Counted from the stretch's first letter, positions 10,612 to 22,366 are shown. The stretch: DNA of 64,000 nt from Chamaecyparis obtusa (GCA_027943335.1 BSBK01000871.1:880501-944500); one strand, 5' to 3'. Translations and numbers: made by a program. The notes: generated by a model not told the origin, from the letters alone.

Positions 10612-12150
10612 TTTGAAAATCCACTTTATTCCAATCACATTCTTATCCTTAGGTCTCAGTACCAGTGACCATGTGTTATTATTTTCAATTTAATCAATTT
10701 ATTCTTTCATAGCATTCATCCAATCTTCATTCTCTAGTGCATCTTTGACTAATCTTGGCTCAAATTTAGAAATCAAACATGTATTATCTTTTAACTTACT
10801 TCTTTTCATGACTTCTGCATTCTCATCTCCAATAATTCTACTCGGTGAGTGGTGTCTTCTCACATATTTTTCTAAGATAGGTTCGATAGATCATTCATCA
10901 TTATTTTCATTTCTCGATGGAGGCTCATCTTGTTCATCGGTTACTTCTTGTTGCTTCTTATATGTATCAACCGAATTACCATTTTTTACATAAACAAATC
11001 TATTATATTCCTCAGGTTCCTTTTTGCTATCCTCTTCATTCCTTTCTACAAATTCATCAACTCTTACATTTGCACTTTGAACTATTTTGTTAGAATCCTT
11101 GATTAAACATTTATATGCTTTTATCTTTGATGAGTAACCAAGGAATATACCTTCATCACATTTAGAGTCAAACTTTCCATTTCTAGAATCTTTTGGTATA
11201 TAACACCTACTTCCAAATTTTTTAAAGTAACTAACATTTGGGGTGTGTCTTTCCCATAGTTCATAGGGTGTCTTGTTGGTACCTTTTTCTACTATATTCG
11301 GTTGAGAGTATAAACTATAGTACTTATAGCTTCTCTCTAGAATGTTTGTGTAACCTTTTTTTTAATCAATAAAGTTCTAGTACGATCGGAAATGGATCTA
11401 TTCCTTCTCTCAGCTATCCCATTTTGTTGTGGAGTCCTCGGTGCATACACTTGTCTTTTAATTCCATGGTCATTATAGAAGATGGTAAATTCATCAGAGA
11501 TAAATTCACTCCCTCTATCATATCTCAAAAACTTCATCTATTTACCTATTTCTTTTTCAAATATTGCTTTATACCACTTAAACATTTGAAATGCATCATA
11601 TTTTTCTTTTAGAAACATAACAGACATCATTCTTGAATAATCATCAACAAATAAAATAAAGTATCGATCTCCATAATAGATTTTAACTTTCATAGGACCA
11701 CAAAGGTCAGTATGAACCAATTCCAAAATACCATTTGTAGAATAATATTTACTTAGAAAACCTGACTTGGTCATCTTACCAAATTGACATTCTTGACACA
11801 TAGCTTTATCAAGCTTGCTTAATCTTGGTAGTCCTCTAACTCTACTCTTCTTACTCACTTTGATCAAGTTATCAAAATTCACATGACATATTCTCTTATG
11901 CCATAACCATACATCTTCAGTTTTAACAAAAAACCAAATCTTTGCATCAATATCAAGATAAAAGAAATTACCTCTTGATTGTCCTCTTGTTCCAATTAGA
12001 TCTCCATCAACACCATAGATCTTAACCTTTCTGTTCTAAAATTCTAGTCGATGGTTAGTATTGTTCACTTGTGCAACACTCAACCAATTATAGTTTAGTA
12101 CTCTAACCCAATACACATCATTACATTTCATCTTCTTATTTACGTAAGAA
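10612..12150 (-). pseudogene. Copia A, distal half: pre-integrase, integrase and start of RT
   Basis: In minus-strand order: MKCNDVYWV and SVAQVNNTNHRLEF, the region between protease and integrase. Next comes the GAG-pre-integrase zinc motif (LWHKRICHVNF, then CQECQFGKM), the integrase core (HTDLCGPM with DDYSRMMSV, YDRGSEFISDEF, and PRTPQQNGIAERRNR), and degenerate linker (RCYIPKDSRNGKFDSKCDEG, YSSKIKAYKC). It ends at the first RT residues (ENEDWMNAMKE, PKDKNVIG, KWIFKN). The catalytic D, D and E of integrase are all visible. Several nonsense codons and frame changes break it, and it stops near 10612, so most of RT, RNase H and the 3' LTR are lost. Its gag-protease half lies at 23424-24700. 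Confidence 0.88.
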
Positions 12151-12527
12151 ATTGCCTAAGGCAAATAATAAATGCTAAGATCTAGAAGCTCAATAGATAA
12201 CACAAGAGAGACAAATATGATATGATCAAATAATCAAATAGAATGAATTGATTAAATTACATATAATGTAGGAATGCCTGAATATATATGCAATGTAATA
12301 AGACTACAAGATAAGGAGATGATAAGATATCAACCACACTAGGTGGAATCACATGTCCACCAAAGGTGGATCATCCTTCATTGTACATCAAAGTATGTGC
12401 AACATGTGCAACAATGAGAGGATGATAATGTGATAAGAGCACTAAGGTGGATCTCACATGAAAAGAGGTATGTGATGATAACTATCACCATCTAAAGTGG
12501 AAATTCTCCTATTCATGTGCTAAAAGG
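12151..12527. other. Unassigned insert sequence carrying one copy of a 75-bp repeat
   Basis: This is the left part of the DNA that interrupts copia A. Its last ~75 bp (12452-12527) recur almost exactly at 16108-16186 in the same orientation (shared AGAGGTATGTGATGATAAC and TATCACCATCTAAAGTGG). The two repeats bracket 12528-16107. No coding region seen. Confidence 0.55.
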
Positions 12528-12880
12528 GAATGGCTTTCATGTCATGTATCTAGGGTCTTCCTAGGAGGATATTGTAAGCCAAAGGTAGATCAAGAACTTG
12601 ACATATAGTATCTCTGATGACAGGACCTACTCTGATAGGTAGGACAATAGTTCCCTTAGAAGATCTTTCTTGCTCATCATAGGCTTTGATAGTTATCTTC
12701 TTCCTGGGATCAATGGCCATTTTTGAAAATCCCAATTGTGTAATCAAACTAAAAGAACAAATGTTTAGGCCAGCACCTCCATCTATTAACACACATTTGA
12801 CATGACAGTTTTGTACTGATTCACAAAGATAGGTTCTTTGATCACCAATTCGCTAGTGTGAGGATGCAATTTCATGGATC
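12528..12880 (-). pseudogene. Ty3/gypsy (Tat-type) aspartic protease fragment
   Basis: The minus strand encodes MLIDGGAGLNIC, holding the retropepsin Asp-Gly-Gly active-site loop, then KKITIKAYDEQERSSKGT, VLPIRVGP and LDLPLAYNILLGRP, the C-terminal hallmark of plant gypsy proteases. Upstream residues (HTSELVIKEPIF-like) are reachable only through a frameshift near 12800. The fragment stops at the 75-bp repeat just after WIHDMKAIPF-like residues. The T1 protease at 45.5 kb is its closest relative in the window (GRPWIHEMQVVPS). Confidence 0.82.
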
Positions 12881-13479
12881 CGGTAAGGAAACATAGAGCC
12901 TCTGAGTGGCTAGATGTGAGATACGGATGTGCACATCAGGATATATGACCTACACAGCACAAAAATAGGGAACCCTATTAGTATTTTGGTTGAAAAAAAG
13001 GCTATACATACAGGAATTGAACAATTTTCTATTTCAAAAGATAGATCAAAGACTTAGGAATCAAGTTCAAAGTTCAGAAAATTCAAAATTTGGCCCTAGA
13101 AATGAGTTTTGGGCTCACTATTTTTCATACGACAAAGCAGACTAGCAGAAAAACTCGTACAAGTTTTCCTTGGTTACCATATGACAAAGCATGATGATAC
13201 AACATTGTATACCTCCTCGTACGAGTTAGGAGGGACCCAATGAAATGTCGTACGACTCTTGGGTCCCTCTCATACGAGTCTTGGGGGTTACTGAAATGAT
13301 AATCTAACTAGGGTTGAAAATTCATACGAGTTCAGACGGACAGTCGTATGAGTTTTCGTGCATGCAAAAATTAAAGAGTTGCAAACATACGAAATAGATG
13401 CTAAAAATGCTATAAACAAAGAAAAATTGACTTTTCAAAGAAGCAAAGAGGTCCACCTATCGGATCTCCATACTGTCAA

Positions 13480-13690
13480 GGTCTCTGATGCCTCCGGCTG
13501 CACTCGAAATGATGAGAAGACACATGTACCTTCATTTTTGCCATTTTCTCACTCAGAGGGCTCCACAAGGTTTTCAAAAGTCAACGGTGAAAATGATTTG
13601 AAAATGACCCTTTTGGCCTTTATATAGCTTTTGACCTAATTTTCAAAAGTGCTCTATTTTTCATGAAAATTGCACCCCTGGCTAATTTCA
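13480..13690 (-). promoter_or_regulatory. Antisense TATA promoter and start region in T2
   Basis: On the minus strand CTATATAAAGG lies at about 13617-13627, about 1 kb from the 3' LTR. It is followed by a conserved leader (GGGTCATTTTCAAATCAT) and an ATG at 13544-13542 in the context GAGTGAGAAAATGG. T1 has the same layout, with GAGAGAGAAATGG at its ATG. The frame after the ATG runs only 22 codons before a stop and resembles T1 weakly (shared GAGTGC). Conservation of promoter plus start in two elements supports an antisense transcription unit. Confidence 0.55.
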
Positions 13691-14602
13691 ACGTTCTGAA
13701 CCCATTTTCAGGATCAAAATTAAAATATGAGATTATTTACTATGTCAAAATTGTGATTTAAAATTTTTGGACCCAAGATGTCTGACTGCTTGCATAATCA
13801 ACCTTCAATCATCATAGAAATCCAGTATTCAACTTAACTGATTATCTTCCATCAAACTATCAAAATTTCAACTTGGTTAACTATCATCAACTCATGGTCA
13901 AACCTAGTCAAACTTGGTCTACAAGACCTCTAAATGATGCAGAAAACATTCTTGATCGTGTATAACCACTTCTCAAATCAATTAACATGCTTCTAAACTA
14001 TAAACGCTGACTTTTCTTGTCAGATTTCAATTTTCATCCCGAAGGGGGCATGGTATTGCACATCATTCACTCAATTCTGTCAATCAATCTTTCCTCAGTA
14101 ATCAAGACAACAACCATGTCTAGTTGCTAATTCATCTAAAGTCCTCATCACTTGGGGCAAATCTATCATCTCTTGGGGCGTATCAGATTCATCTGCTATT
14201 TTAAATCTATCTTGTAAACTATATCATCTTTTCGTAACTATTGGTTCATTAGTGTTATTTCCTTGGTTCTTCGTAACTGATGGGTTTAGGATGTGATACC
14301 AATATGATTCATACAAGGACATTTAGGTCTGGAATCAGTCACTCACTTCTTCACAATCATAAGGTTCAAAATCAGACGTTTTGGCACTTTTTCGTAATCA
14401 TTGGTTCATTGTTGCTATAGTTAACATTATCTTTGGTCACTCATGACCTAAATCTTAAATCTTGAAACTTTAAATCTTTCAATCGATTTCTGTCTTGGAA
14501 TCAGTTAATCTTTCAAATCAAATCAATTTCATACATTTATCATACATAGACTATTCTTTGAACCACTACACTTTTCATAGTGATTCAAAGAGGGACAAAA
14601 AG

Positions 14603-15421
14603 TAATACCCCAAAAATGGGCTATAGGTTCATTAACCTCCTACATCTACAATTCAAATAAAATCAACATCAAAGTCCTAATCTAAGGCACATCTACATAT
14701 TATCAAATTTTAATTGATTTTATCCTAAATTCTGCATTGGGGAATATTCCTAGCAATATTCCTATTTATCATAATTATCTTTAATTTAATGATGATTTGG
14801 CGATAAATGTTATTTATCCTAAAGTTTAATTAATTGAATATTCTGAATATTAAATTAATTAGATTTAATACTGCCACTTAATTGCTTAATTAAATTTAAT
14901 TAAATTATTCTTAAATTGTATTATTTAATTTTGACAATAAACCAAAATTCTCATGACTAATTGATTAAATTCTTATTTAATTGATTAATGTCAATTGTCA
15001 ATTTTTGATAATATAGTTTTAGAATAAAGTTTGATTTAATAATTGATAAACCCATAAATCAATTGTTTTAATTCAAAAATCAGTTAAGTTGAGAATAAAT
15101 GACTTTATTTTTAAATCAATTTATAATTAAATCATGCACAATCAGAAAAGTAGGCAACTAGAAATTAACAATCAATTTTAAATTCAAACTCAACATCTGA
15201 TGATGAGTTGGAAATTTGATCTAAACTCTATTTTGAGTAAAACTCTGCTTTTGCATGATTTGGTGAGTTAATTATTTCTGATTTCCTGATAATTCAAAAA
15301 TCAACCTGAGTTTATCAAGAGTGATTTATGGCTTTTCTCATGCATCTCCAAAGCCCTGGATTTCTATAAAATCAAGGCTTCAGCTCTTCTAAAAAAGGAT
15401 CCACGAAATTGCATCCTCACA
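14603..15421 (+). repeat. 3' LTR of T2
   Basis: Starts TAATACCCCAAAAATGGG directly after the polypurine tract (TG mutated to AG) and probably ends CATCCTCACA near 15421. A TATA-like TATAAAA lies at 15366. The first part recurs twice more in the fold-back at 15447-16107. The end is uncertain because the next 25 bp (CTGGTGAATTGGTGATC) could belong to LTR or flank. Confidence 0.6.
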
Positions 15422-15446
15422 CTGGTGAATTGGTGATCAAAGAATT

Positions 15447-16107
15447 TGTAATACCCCAAAAATAGGCTATAGGTTCATTAACCTCCTACATCTACAATTC
15501 AAATACAATCGACATCAAAGTCCTAACCTAAGGCACATCTGCATATTATCGAATTTTAATTGATTTTATCCTAAATTCTACATCGGGGAATATTCCTAGC
15601 AATATTCCTATTTATCATAATTATCTTTAATTTAATGATTGTTTGGCGATAAATCTTATTTATCCTAAAGTTTAATTAATTAAATATTTTGAATATTAAA
15701 TTAATTATATTTAATACTGCACTTATGGGTTAATCAATTATTAAATCAAACTTTATTCTAAAACTATATTATCAAAAATTGACAATTGACATTAATCAAT
15801 TAAATAAGAATTTAATCAATTAGTCATGAGAGTGGCAGTATTAAATCTAATTAATTTAATATTCAGAATATTCAATTAATTAAACTTTAGGATAAATAAG
15901 ATTTATCACCAAATAATCATTAAATTAAAGATAATTATGATAAATAAGAATATTGCTAGGAATATTCCCCAATGCAAAATTTAGGATAAAATCAATTAAA
16001 ATTCAATAATATGCATATGTGCCTTAGGTTAGGACTTTGATGTCAATTTAATTTGAATTGTAGATGTAGGAGGTTAATGAACCTATAGCCCATTTTTGGG
16101 GTATTAA
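15447..16107. repeat. Fold-back (inverted repeat) made of two opposed LTR fragments
   Basis: The left arm 15447-15720 starts TGTAATACCCCAAAAATAGG and repeats the first ~276 bp of the T2 LTR. The right arm, about 15830-16106, is the same stretch inverted. The ~108-bp spacer is also inverted LTR sequence (matching 14940-15055 reversed, with a ~75-bp deletion). A transcript crossing it could form a stem of roughly 275 bp. The likely origin is two LTR copies joined head to head. Confidence 0.75.
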
Positions 16108-16283
16108 AGATCTCACACACAAAGAGGTATGTGATGATAACTATCACCATCTAAAGTGGAAATTCTCCTAACCATGTGCTAAAATGAAATTCAAACTCCT
16201 AGGTGTCTCAATGACAACTAATATGCAAATGCATTATCCTAAGTAAACGTAAAGTGTAATAATACTTAATTAAACCAACAATT
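16108..16283. other. Second copy of the 75-bp repeat plus flank of copia B
   Basis: 16108-16186 repeats 12452-12527. 16187-16283 is unassigned and ends with CAATT, the target duplication of copia B. Confidence 0.6.
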
Positions 16284-17314
16284 TGTTAGGATTAGGTAAT
16301 ACTGAGAGGGGGGGGGGGGTGAATCAATATTATAACACTTTAATTTAAACTTTAACCAATTGAAAATAAACCATATTAATGTAGAAATGAAAAGAACATA
16401 AATGCACAACACATAACTCATAACACCATGATTTGTTTTCAAGAAAACCTTGGCCAAGGGAAAACCCTGGTGGGGATGGTACTCACAACTATGCACTAAA
16501 ATATAGTATGCTTTTTAGGAGCTGATTATTACATAGTACATTTCCTTTCTAGAGGAATACAAAACCCTATTAGGGGTATACAAAAACCCTGTTAAAGGTG
16601 GTGAGCTTACAACTCTTACAATCACAATACCGCCACAAAGTATTCTTCAAAAGATGAATAATAAAAGCATTTTCTATGCTTAGATAGTTCCAGTTATAGC
16701 TCTATCAAACACTGGTCTCACATCTTCTCTCTTCTCTTAGATTCACATCCATCACATCATCATCACAATCAGACTTATCACTTCCACAAAACACTCTATA
16801 CTTATATAAATTCTGCCATCCAGTTGGATCTCAAAATACAACACAAAACATAATACTTACTTATACAAATGATCAACATAGAGTCAGCGATCATATATTA
16901 CCAAAGTGTCAGAAATATACAACATTTATATGACTTAGCATGTTTCCATACCAACTAACCTCTCCTCAATCATCACAACTGCTCATATGCCCTGTTTCAC
17001 TAATTCTCTATCTTCGCATACCTTCATATCACTGTATCTTCCCGATCTCTTCACCAAAACATGTGTGACCTTAACTGAAGGTCTTACATACTCCAAGATG
17101 TCTTCAACTAACTTTACAAACCATAATATATCACATATCATCTTCGCTGATCAAAACTGTAACATAGTATACTGTTATCCTCATTCTGTACTTAGTCTCA
17201 TGATTGAGTCTCCAATACAAAAAATCTCTGTATGCGATTACTCCAACATAAGTGTTGCCATAAATGACAACCCTTAAGTGATTCCTAGTGCTCCCAAAAC
17301 ATCACTTTCTAACA
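16284..17314 (-). repeat. 3' LTR of copia B
   Basis: Begins TGTTAGGATTAGG and ends TTTCTAACA on the plus strand, so TG/CA ends are kept. It contains a G run near 16308. The TATA box present in the 5' LTR (minus-strand TATATAAG) reads TATCTAAG here near 16680. Confidence 0.85.
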
Positions 17315-17330
17315 ATCTCTCCCTCTGGCA
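17315..17330 (-). promoter_or_regulatory. Polypurine tract of copia B
   Basis: The minus strand reads GCCAGAGGGAGAGAT immediately before the TGTTAGAAAG start of the 3' LTR, as expected for the plus-strand primer of reverse transcription. Confidence 0.8.
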
Positions 17331-17560
17331 TTAATGACAACACTTAGTGAAAAATGACTAAGTGTCTAAGCACTATCTCCCTTCTACATATATACATATC
17401 TTTTTCTTCTCTTTCTCTTTTTCTCTTTTTCTCTTTTTTTAAAAATTATTTTAATTATTTTTCTCCTTTTCCTCTCTTCATTTTTCTCTTCTCTTCCTCT
17501 CCCTTTGACATCAATGGCAAAGGTAATTATAAATTTTCAAAATTTTAAGCATATAAGAAT

Positions 17561-20500
17561 TCAATGCTTACTCACCAATCTCAGGATGTCTTGGAAGGAG
17601 TCTTCCAAGGCCTTTACTTCATCTTCCCATGACTTAATTATAAGCTCACTAACATGGATCAGTCCATTCAGTGCATATGATGTTGTCTCTACTGCCTTCA
17701 GCTTGGTGGGTAAGGAACTTGTCATTGAACCTTCTATTTTCTCCATCTCTGTAAGATGAGCTTCAAGAATTGATAGCTTAGGAGTGATTAGACTCTTCAA
17801 CAAACCAAATATTTCCACTACCCTCCCTTTCTCTACATTTAAAGCACTAATTTTATCCAATATCTTGGATTCCTCCTTATCCATCTCCAATACAGTTTGT
17901 GAAGAGGTTTCACAACTGTCCATCATGCTATCTAGGGTAGCCCTATCCTTGGATATGATGTCTTCAATGTTCTTCACATGTCTAACATGATTTATACAAT
18001 AAATGTATATCTTCCTTCCTCTTTCCACATATCTTTTGGCCTTTCTTGTAGTTGACTTCAAAATGCCCAAGTCCCATGAGATGGGCTGATAAACTTCTTT
18101 CAACTTCTTTTCTAGAAAACTCTTTTTTGCCTTATCCTCTGTGGTCTTTAGTAGTGACTCAAAGTGACTGTCAAAGCTTTTTAATACCATACCTAGGTTC
18201 TCTACTTCATCCTTTCCCTAAAAAATAATAGGTTTAGGGAGTAGTATGTTTACTATCTCCACTACCCTAGTAATCACCTTTACCCATTTGTCTCCTTTTT
18301 GTATTGATCTCTCTTTTTCCTTAGCAAAAGCCATGAAGGATAACCTCATGAGCTCATCCTCATCCATGCTCTCCACATCTGCACTCACTGGTTTAGCCAT
18401 ACTTGCCAACAATAGAGTAGAGGAGGTGTTTGGTTCTTTCTTTTGCTCAACTCTTACCTCAACTACTTTTTCTACTCCAGCCTCTTCTACCTTCCTTTCT
18501 TCTTGTTGTATCTCCTTCTCCTGTACCTTCTCTTCCTATTTTTCCTCTATATGCTCTTCCTCTATCTATCCTTCTTCTTCAACTATCATTGCACTATCTA
18601 AGAATGGGTCATTTACATCATGTGAGGTGTCAAGGGTCACATGCACACCCGAGATAAAGAAGTCTGGTTGTATGCTAGCTTCTCTTGCTTGCTCACACTT
18701 TTCAACTATCTTAGAACTTTCTCCAATTCCCAAAGGTGTAGGTTTGGTAACCTTGGGAGGTGATGTCTTCTTAGGCATCTCACTCATAAGGATTTGATCC
18801 AGTTCCTTTTGAGTATCCTCTATGACTTCATCATATCTTCTTGCCATAATTTTCACCAGTCTGGCCTTAGTCCTCAACCAAGGTTTCAATTCTTTGATGA
18901 TTCTCTCTCTTTCTTGTATTGAGACAACATGTAACATGTCTTCAATGGATTTTTTTCTTGTGTTCTTATCCTCAGACTATGCCAACTATTTTCTAATCTC
19001 CAACTTTCTATATAATTCCTTAGGAATGCTTCCTTCTATTTCTAACAAGTTCTTCTTGAAAACTAACAAGTGCTAAATTATAGTGTCCTCAATTATTGTT
19101 TGATTTTCATGGTCATACCTTTCACACTATCTATTTATTGTGTTCAAGTTCCCATCTCTTATCACTCTCTTTTGTAACATTTGAATATTTGGCTTCCACA
19201 GGTCTTGTGGCCTCTTCTGAACTACTTTTTCTTCTTCCTTCTCAGTCACCTTTTCTTCTTTCTTCTGTGTCTCAGCTTCTACCTTTTGCTTCTTGGGGCT
19301 GCTTTGTTTGGTAGATCTTGTAGATCTTCTAGGTGTGTTTGTAGGTACAATTTCTTGTGCAGTCTTATCAAGAGCGACTGATAAATCTATCATACTAGGA
19401 GTAGAACTTTCCATCTTTTCTACTTCAAAGGGAGGAGGTGCATCAATTTCCATGCTAGAAGATGCTTCTATCATCTTTTTCCTTATGTTCTTTAGCTGCT
19501 CCCTATTGATTCCTACCTTCACAGTAATATCCTTGATTATTTTGTTAATCTTTCTCTTCCTAGTCCCTTTATCCTAATCTTCTTTGACTTTTTCAGACTT
19601 TTCCCTATATGTTCCCCATCTTTCTTCAGAAGTGTCTATTTCTGCTGCTAATACATGCTCAAACTGCATAGTTAGAACCTCAGAACTGACCTCATACCCC
19701 ATAGGGTAACACCATTTCTTCCTAGGCTCAAGTTCCTCAAAGCACACACAATCAGTTTCAACCATGAAAAAGATAATGTCCTTACACTTCTCAACTAGAT
19801 CTTCAGATATCCTATATCTTTCATTCATCTTCCTTTGTAGGATTTTGGTCATAGAAAATAGTTCTTCATCTATCCAATTCTTGTCCTATCTTCAGTAGCT
19901 CTTAGAAATTTGAATTCCAGTAGGTAAATTGTCTTTCTATGCTCTAGGGTGCATGCTAGGGAATTTGTGTATAATGTGGATGTACATATGAACCAATAGT
20001 GATCCAAACCTAAATGCCTTAAACTTGTCTTTCTTAGAAACCTTCACATTTTCCAAAAACTGTTGTGCAAGAACTTTGCATATATTGTATTTCTTATTTT
20101 CCTTAACCATTCTATATGCCATCATAATAACTCCAGCTGATACTGAGTTAGGTCTTCTACTATAGAACATATTGCAACCTAATATCATAGATACCAACCT
20201 CACATCTTGCTGATAGATGTCATTTACTGTCATAGCTCTCTTATCTCACTTAGAATGGGTTAGGGTTTCCACCTGCTTTCTTATGTTTTTCTCTACTACT
20301 GTAAGTGCTCCAATATTATCCAAACTGGTTATCTCATGAATCATTTGATCACATATATTTACTGGTTGTTCTCCAATCCATATAAATTGGTCATGGATTC
20401 TACTTAGGATTATCTTGAACCATTCAATTTCATGGAACTCATTCAGTAGGGTTAATTTGATAATGGACTAGTCTTCCAAGTGTTTAAACTCTTCTACCAT

Positions 20501-20725
20501 CTTTCCATCTGCTTTTATCATCCCATCTAGTTCACTATAGATATTAACATCTCCTATGATCTCATACTTACAGTGTATGTTTTCCCTAATGTCCTCAACA
20601 TGCAAGATGTCGTAAGGGGTTTGTGAAAATGCTCCTTCAAGATCATCCTCACAAGACTTAAATGGATGTTTCTTAAACTTGTACCTCAGTCTATCAACAA
20701 CATCAAAAATCACAGGTGCATCCAT
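17561..20725 (-). pseudogene. 1,054-codon frame of unknown family replacing pol in copia B
   Basis: From the ATG at 20725-20723 to the stop at 17561 a single frame runs with scattered nonsense codons (all TAG where I checked) and no frameshift. The N-terminal ~280 residues look globular (AMTVNDIYQQDVRLVSMILG, KAFRFGSLLVHMY). Next comes a K/E-rich linker with an NLS-like patch (TPRRSTRSTKQSSPKKQK, then EEKVTEKEEEKVVQK). After that there is a helical block (KELKPWLRTKARLVKIMARR), another E/K-rich stretch, and a long predicted coiled coil at the C-terminus (KKSFLEKKLKEVY, VLEMDKEESKILDKI). No zinc knuckle or enzyme motif. Upstream, TTTATACTCTTTCAG at 20731-20745 is a good splice acceptor. It may be a captured host gene or a lineage-specific retrotransposon protein; I do not recognise it. 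Confidence 0.6.
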
Positions 20726-20732
20726 AGCTTCT

Positions 20733-21190
20733 GAAAGAGTATAAATTCAAAATACCTTTAACACGCTAAATTTTGGAACTTCTACTCGAATCGATCATGC
20801 AAAGTGGTTGCTAGATGGTTGAAATGCTTCTTCACACTGCTCTCCTTGATTGCTAATTATCAAACAGTGTAGAAATGATATGCTTCAAGCTCTTTTATCC
20901 TTCACAAGTTGAGTAAGTGCATTAATCACAAGTAGCTCAACTTCGCACACTGTCCTATTAAACAAAATCTTGCAAACACAAGATATAAATCTTCAAGTGT
21001 TGCAATCACAAACATAGACTCCATAGTGTCTGTACACACCATATGTAAGCTCACATGAGCTTATTCAACATAATCAAGGGCTGGATATAATCTTTTATCT
21101 ACATCCAATGCCCCCCCTAAGGCCATGCGACCTTCTAGGTCAATGTCTCAATGAATCATCATGCGAAGACACAATAGCATCTACTGTCTC
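20733..21190 (-). other. Region between the gag-like frame and the unknown ORF in copia B
   Basis: Many stops in all minus-strand frames. It ends at the candidate splice acceptor TTTATACTCTTTCAG just before the ATG of the large frame, so it may be intron or spacer. No matching donor was chosen. Confidence 0.4.
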
Positions 21191-22357
21191 TCCCTGAACC
21201 AATGCCATAGTGAACTATTTTATCTTCCATACTTTCTCATCCTCTTCATTTGAAAATTTCTTGAAATGATTCTCAAACTCATCCAAATACTCATGAAGAC
21301 TTTTACGACTATCACCAACATTCTTCTTTATAACCACAAGAGGTGGTCCTCTTGGTCCTCTTCTATAGTCCTCTCCATTGTATCAACAAAACTTTGCTAT
21401 GTCTCCAAGGTTGTTGCATTTGTAATATGTAGGTGGTGTCCTTCTATCCTGATTTACTTGTAGCTTACAATACCTTGCAGTATGCCCAAAGTTATTGAAT
21501 TTTAGGCATGTGATATTGGCTACTGACTCTTCTCTGATGTAATCTTGTTTATCTCTAGACTGATCAGGTTTTCTACATTTTTCTTTCTTATGTCCATAAT
21601 AATAAGAGTTATAAAAATAACTAGAAAAATGTTTGAAGGAACTGTTACCTCTGCAATCTCTTTTCATGTGTCCAAGTTTGTTGCATCCAAAGCATCTACC
21701 TCTGGAAGGTATGGTTTAATCTCTAGGTCTCTCAAGAGTAGGTATTTCTTCAATCTTTTCTTCATTTGTTTCTTCATTAGTCTTAGAACATTTTGCTTCA
21801 TTGAATCCAACTCCAGTCATGTCTCCTTTAGGTTTCTATCTTTCTCTTTGTTCATCAATCTTATCACTACTCATGTGCAACTTCTCAATATGTAATTTGG
21901 ATTGAGTGAGTTCTCCTTTTATGATCTGATTGTACTTCTCCAACTCCTAACACTTATCCTTGTAGTGATCAAGTTTAGTCTTCATTTGTCCTATCAGCTC
22001 ATTTTCTTCTTTTAGTGACTCTTCAACTTTGTATCTTGCATCCTTTTCATGTTGAATCTCTTTAATCATCAGAAGATTGATTTGTTCTTTTTATTCCTCC
22101 AGCTTCTTTACTTGGTCTGATGTATCATTGTCTAAATCCTCTTTGATCTTCTCCATAAGGTCTTGTTTTTTACTTCTTGAAGTTTCAAGTTGTTCTTTTA
22201 GTTTCTTGATGAATCCTTGTACTCTTCTCAATTTGAATTTCAATTCACCATTCTCAGCCTTCTCTTTGTCCAGGTTATCAAGTGTTGCTTCAAAGTTCTC
22301 TTGTAAACTTTCTAAATCCATTCTTATCTCCCTTAAGATGTTAGGCTTTCTCTCCAA
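21190..22357 (-). pseudogene. Gag-like coiled coil with CCHC zinc knuckles (copia B)
   Basis: The frame starts MERKPNILREIRMDLESL and continues as a long coiled coil (NLDKEKAENGELKFKLRRV; KYNQIIKGELTQSKLHIEKL). It then has one canonical knuckle CFGCNKLGHMKRDC and three degenerate ones (CFYNSYYYGHKKEKC-like, CLKFNNFGHTARYC, CYKCNNLGDIAKFC, the last with D for H). A few nonsense codons interrupt it. This matches the C-terminal half of plant copia Gag; the N-terminal UBN2-type capsid domain is missing. A tail (DEFENHFKKFSNEEDEK) follows. It shares its frame with the downstream unknown ORF. Confidence 0.7.
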
Positions 22358-22366
22358 GGTCCAATA

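Larger units (their letters stand above)
12900..15421 (+). mobile_element. 3' end of a second Tat element (T2): 3' region, polypurine tract and LTR
   Basis: At 14585-14602 the plus strand reads TTCAAAGAGGGACAAAAAG, a polypurine tract nearly the same as that of T1 (TTCAAAGAGGGGCAAA), and an LTR starts just after it. Upstream, 13510-13690 is clearly homologous to T1 35270-35420 in the matching position and sense, including GAAAATTAGGTCAAAAGCTA read on the minus strand. This shows a truncated plus-strand Tat element whose gag-pol is gone. The left boundary near 12900 is approximate. Between 13100 and 13350 there are repeated CG palindromes such as CTCGTACGAG. Confidence 0.68.

Noticed and set aside
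16300..16320. Long G run as a quadruplex or assembly artefact
   Set aside because: Present in both copia B LTRs (also 22406-22421), so it is part of the LTR; only its exact length is unreliable.
16987..17277. 96-codon plus-strand open frame, with a similar one at 23076-23312
   Set aside because: Both lie inside the copia B LTRs, antisense to the element, and have no family features.
17784..19577. Several plus-strand Ser/Leu/Phe-rich frames
   Set aside because: Antisense shadows of the K/E-rich unknown frame; their composition mirrors it.
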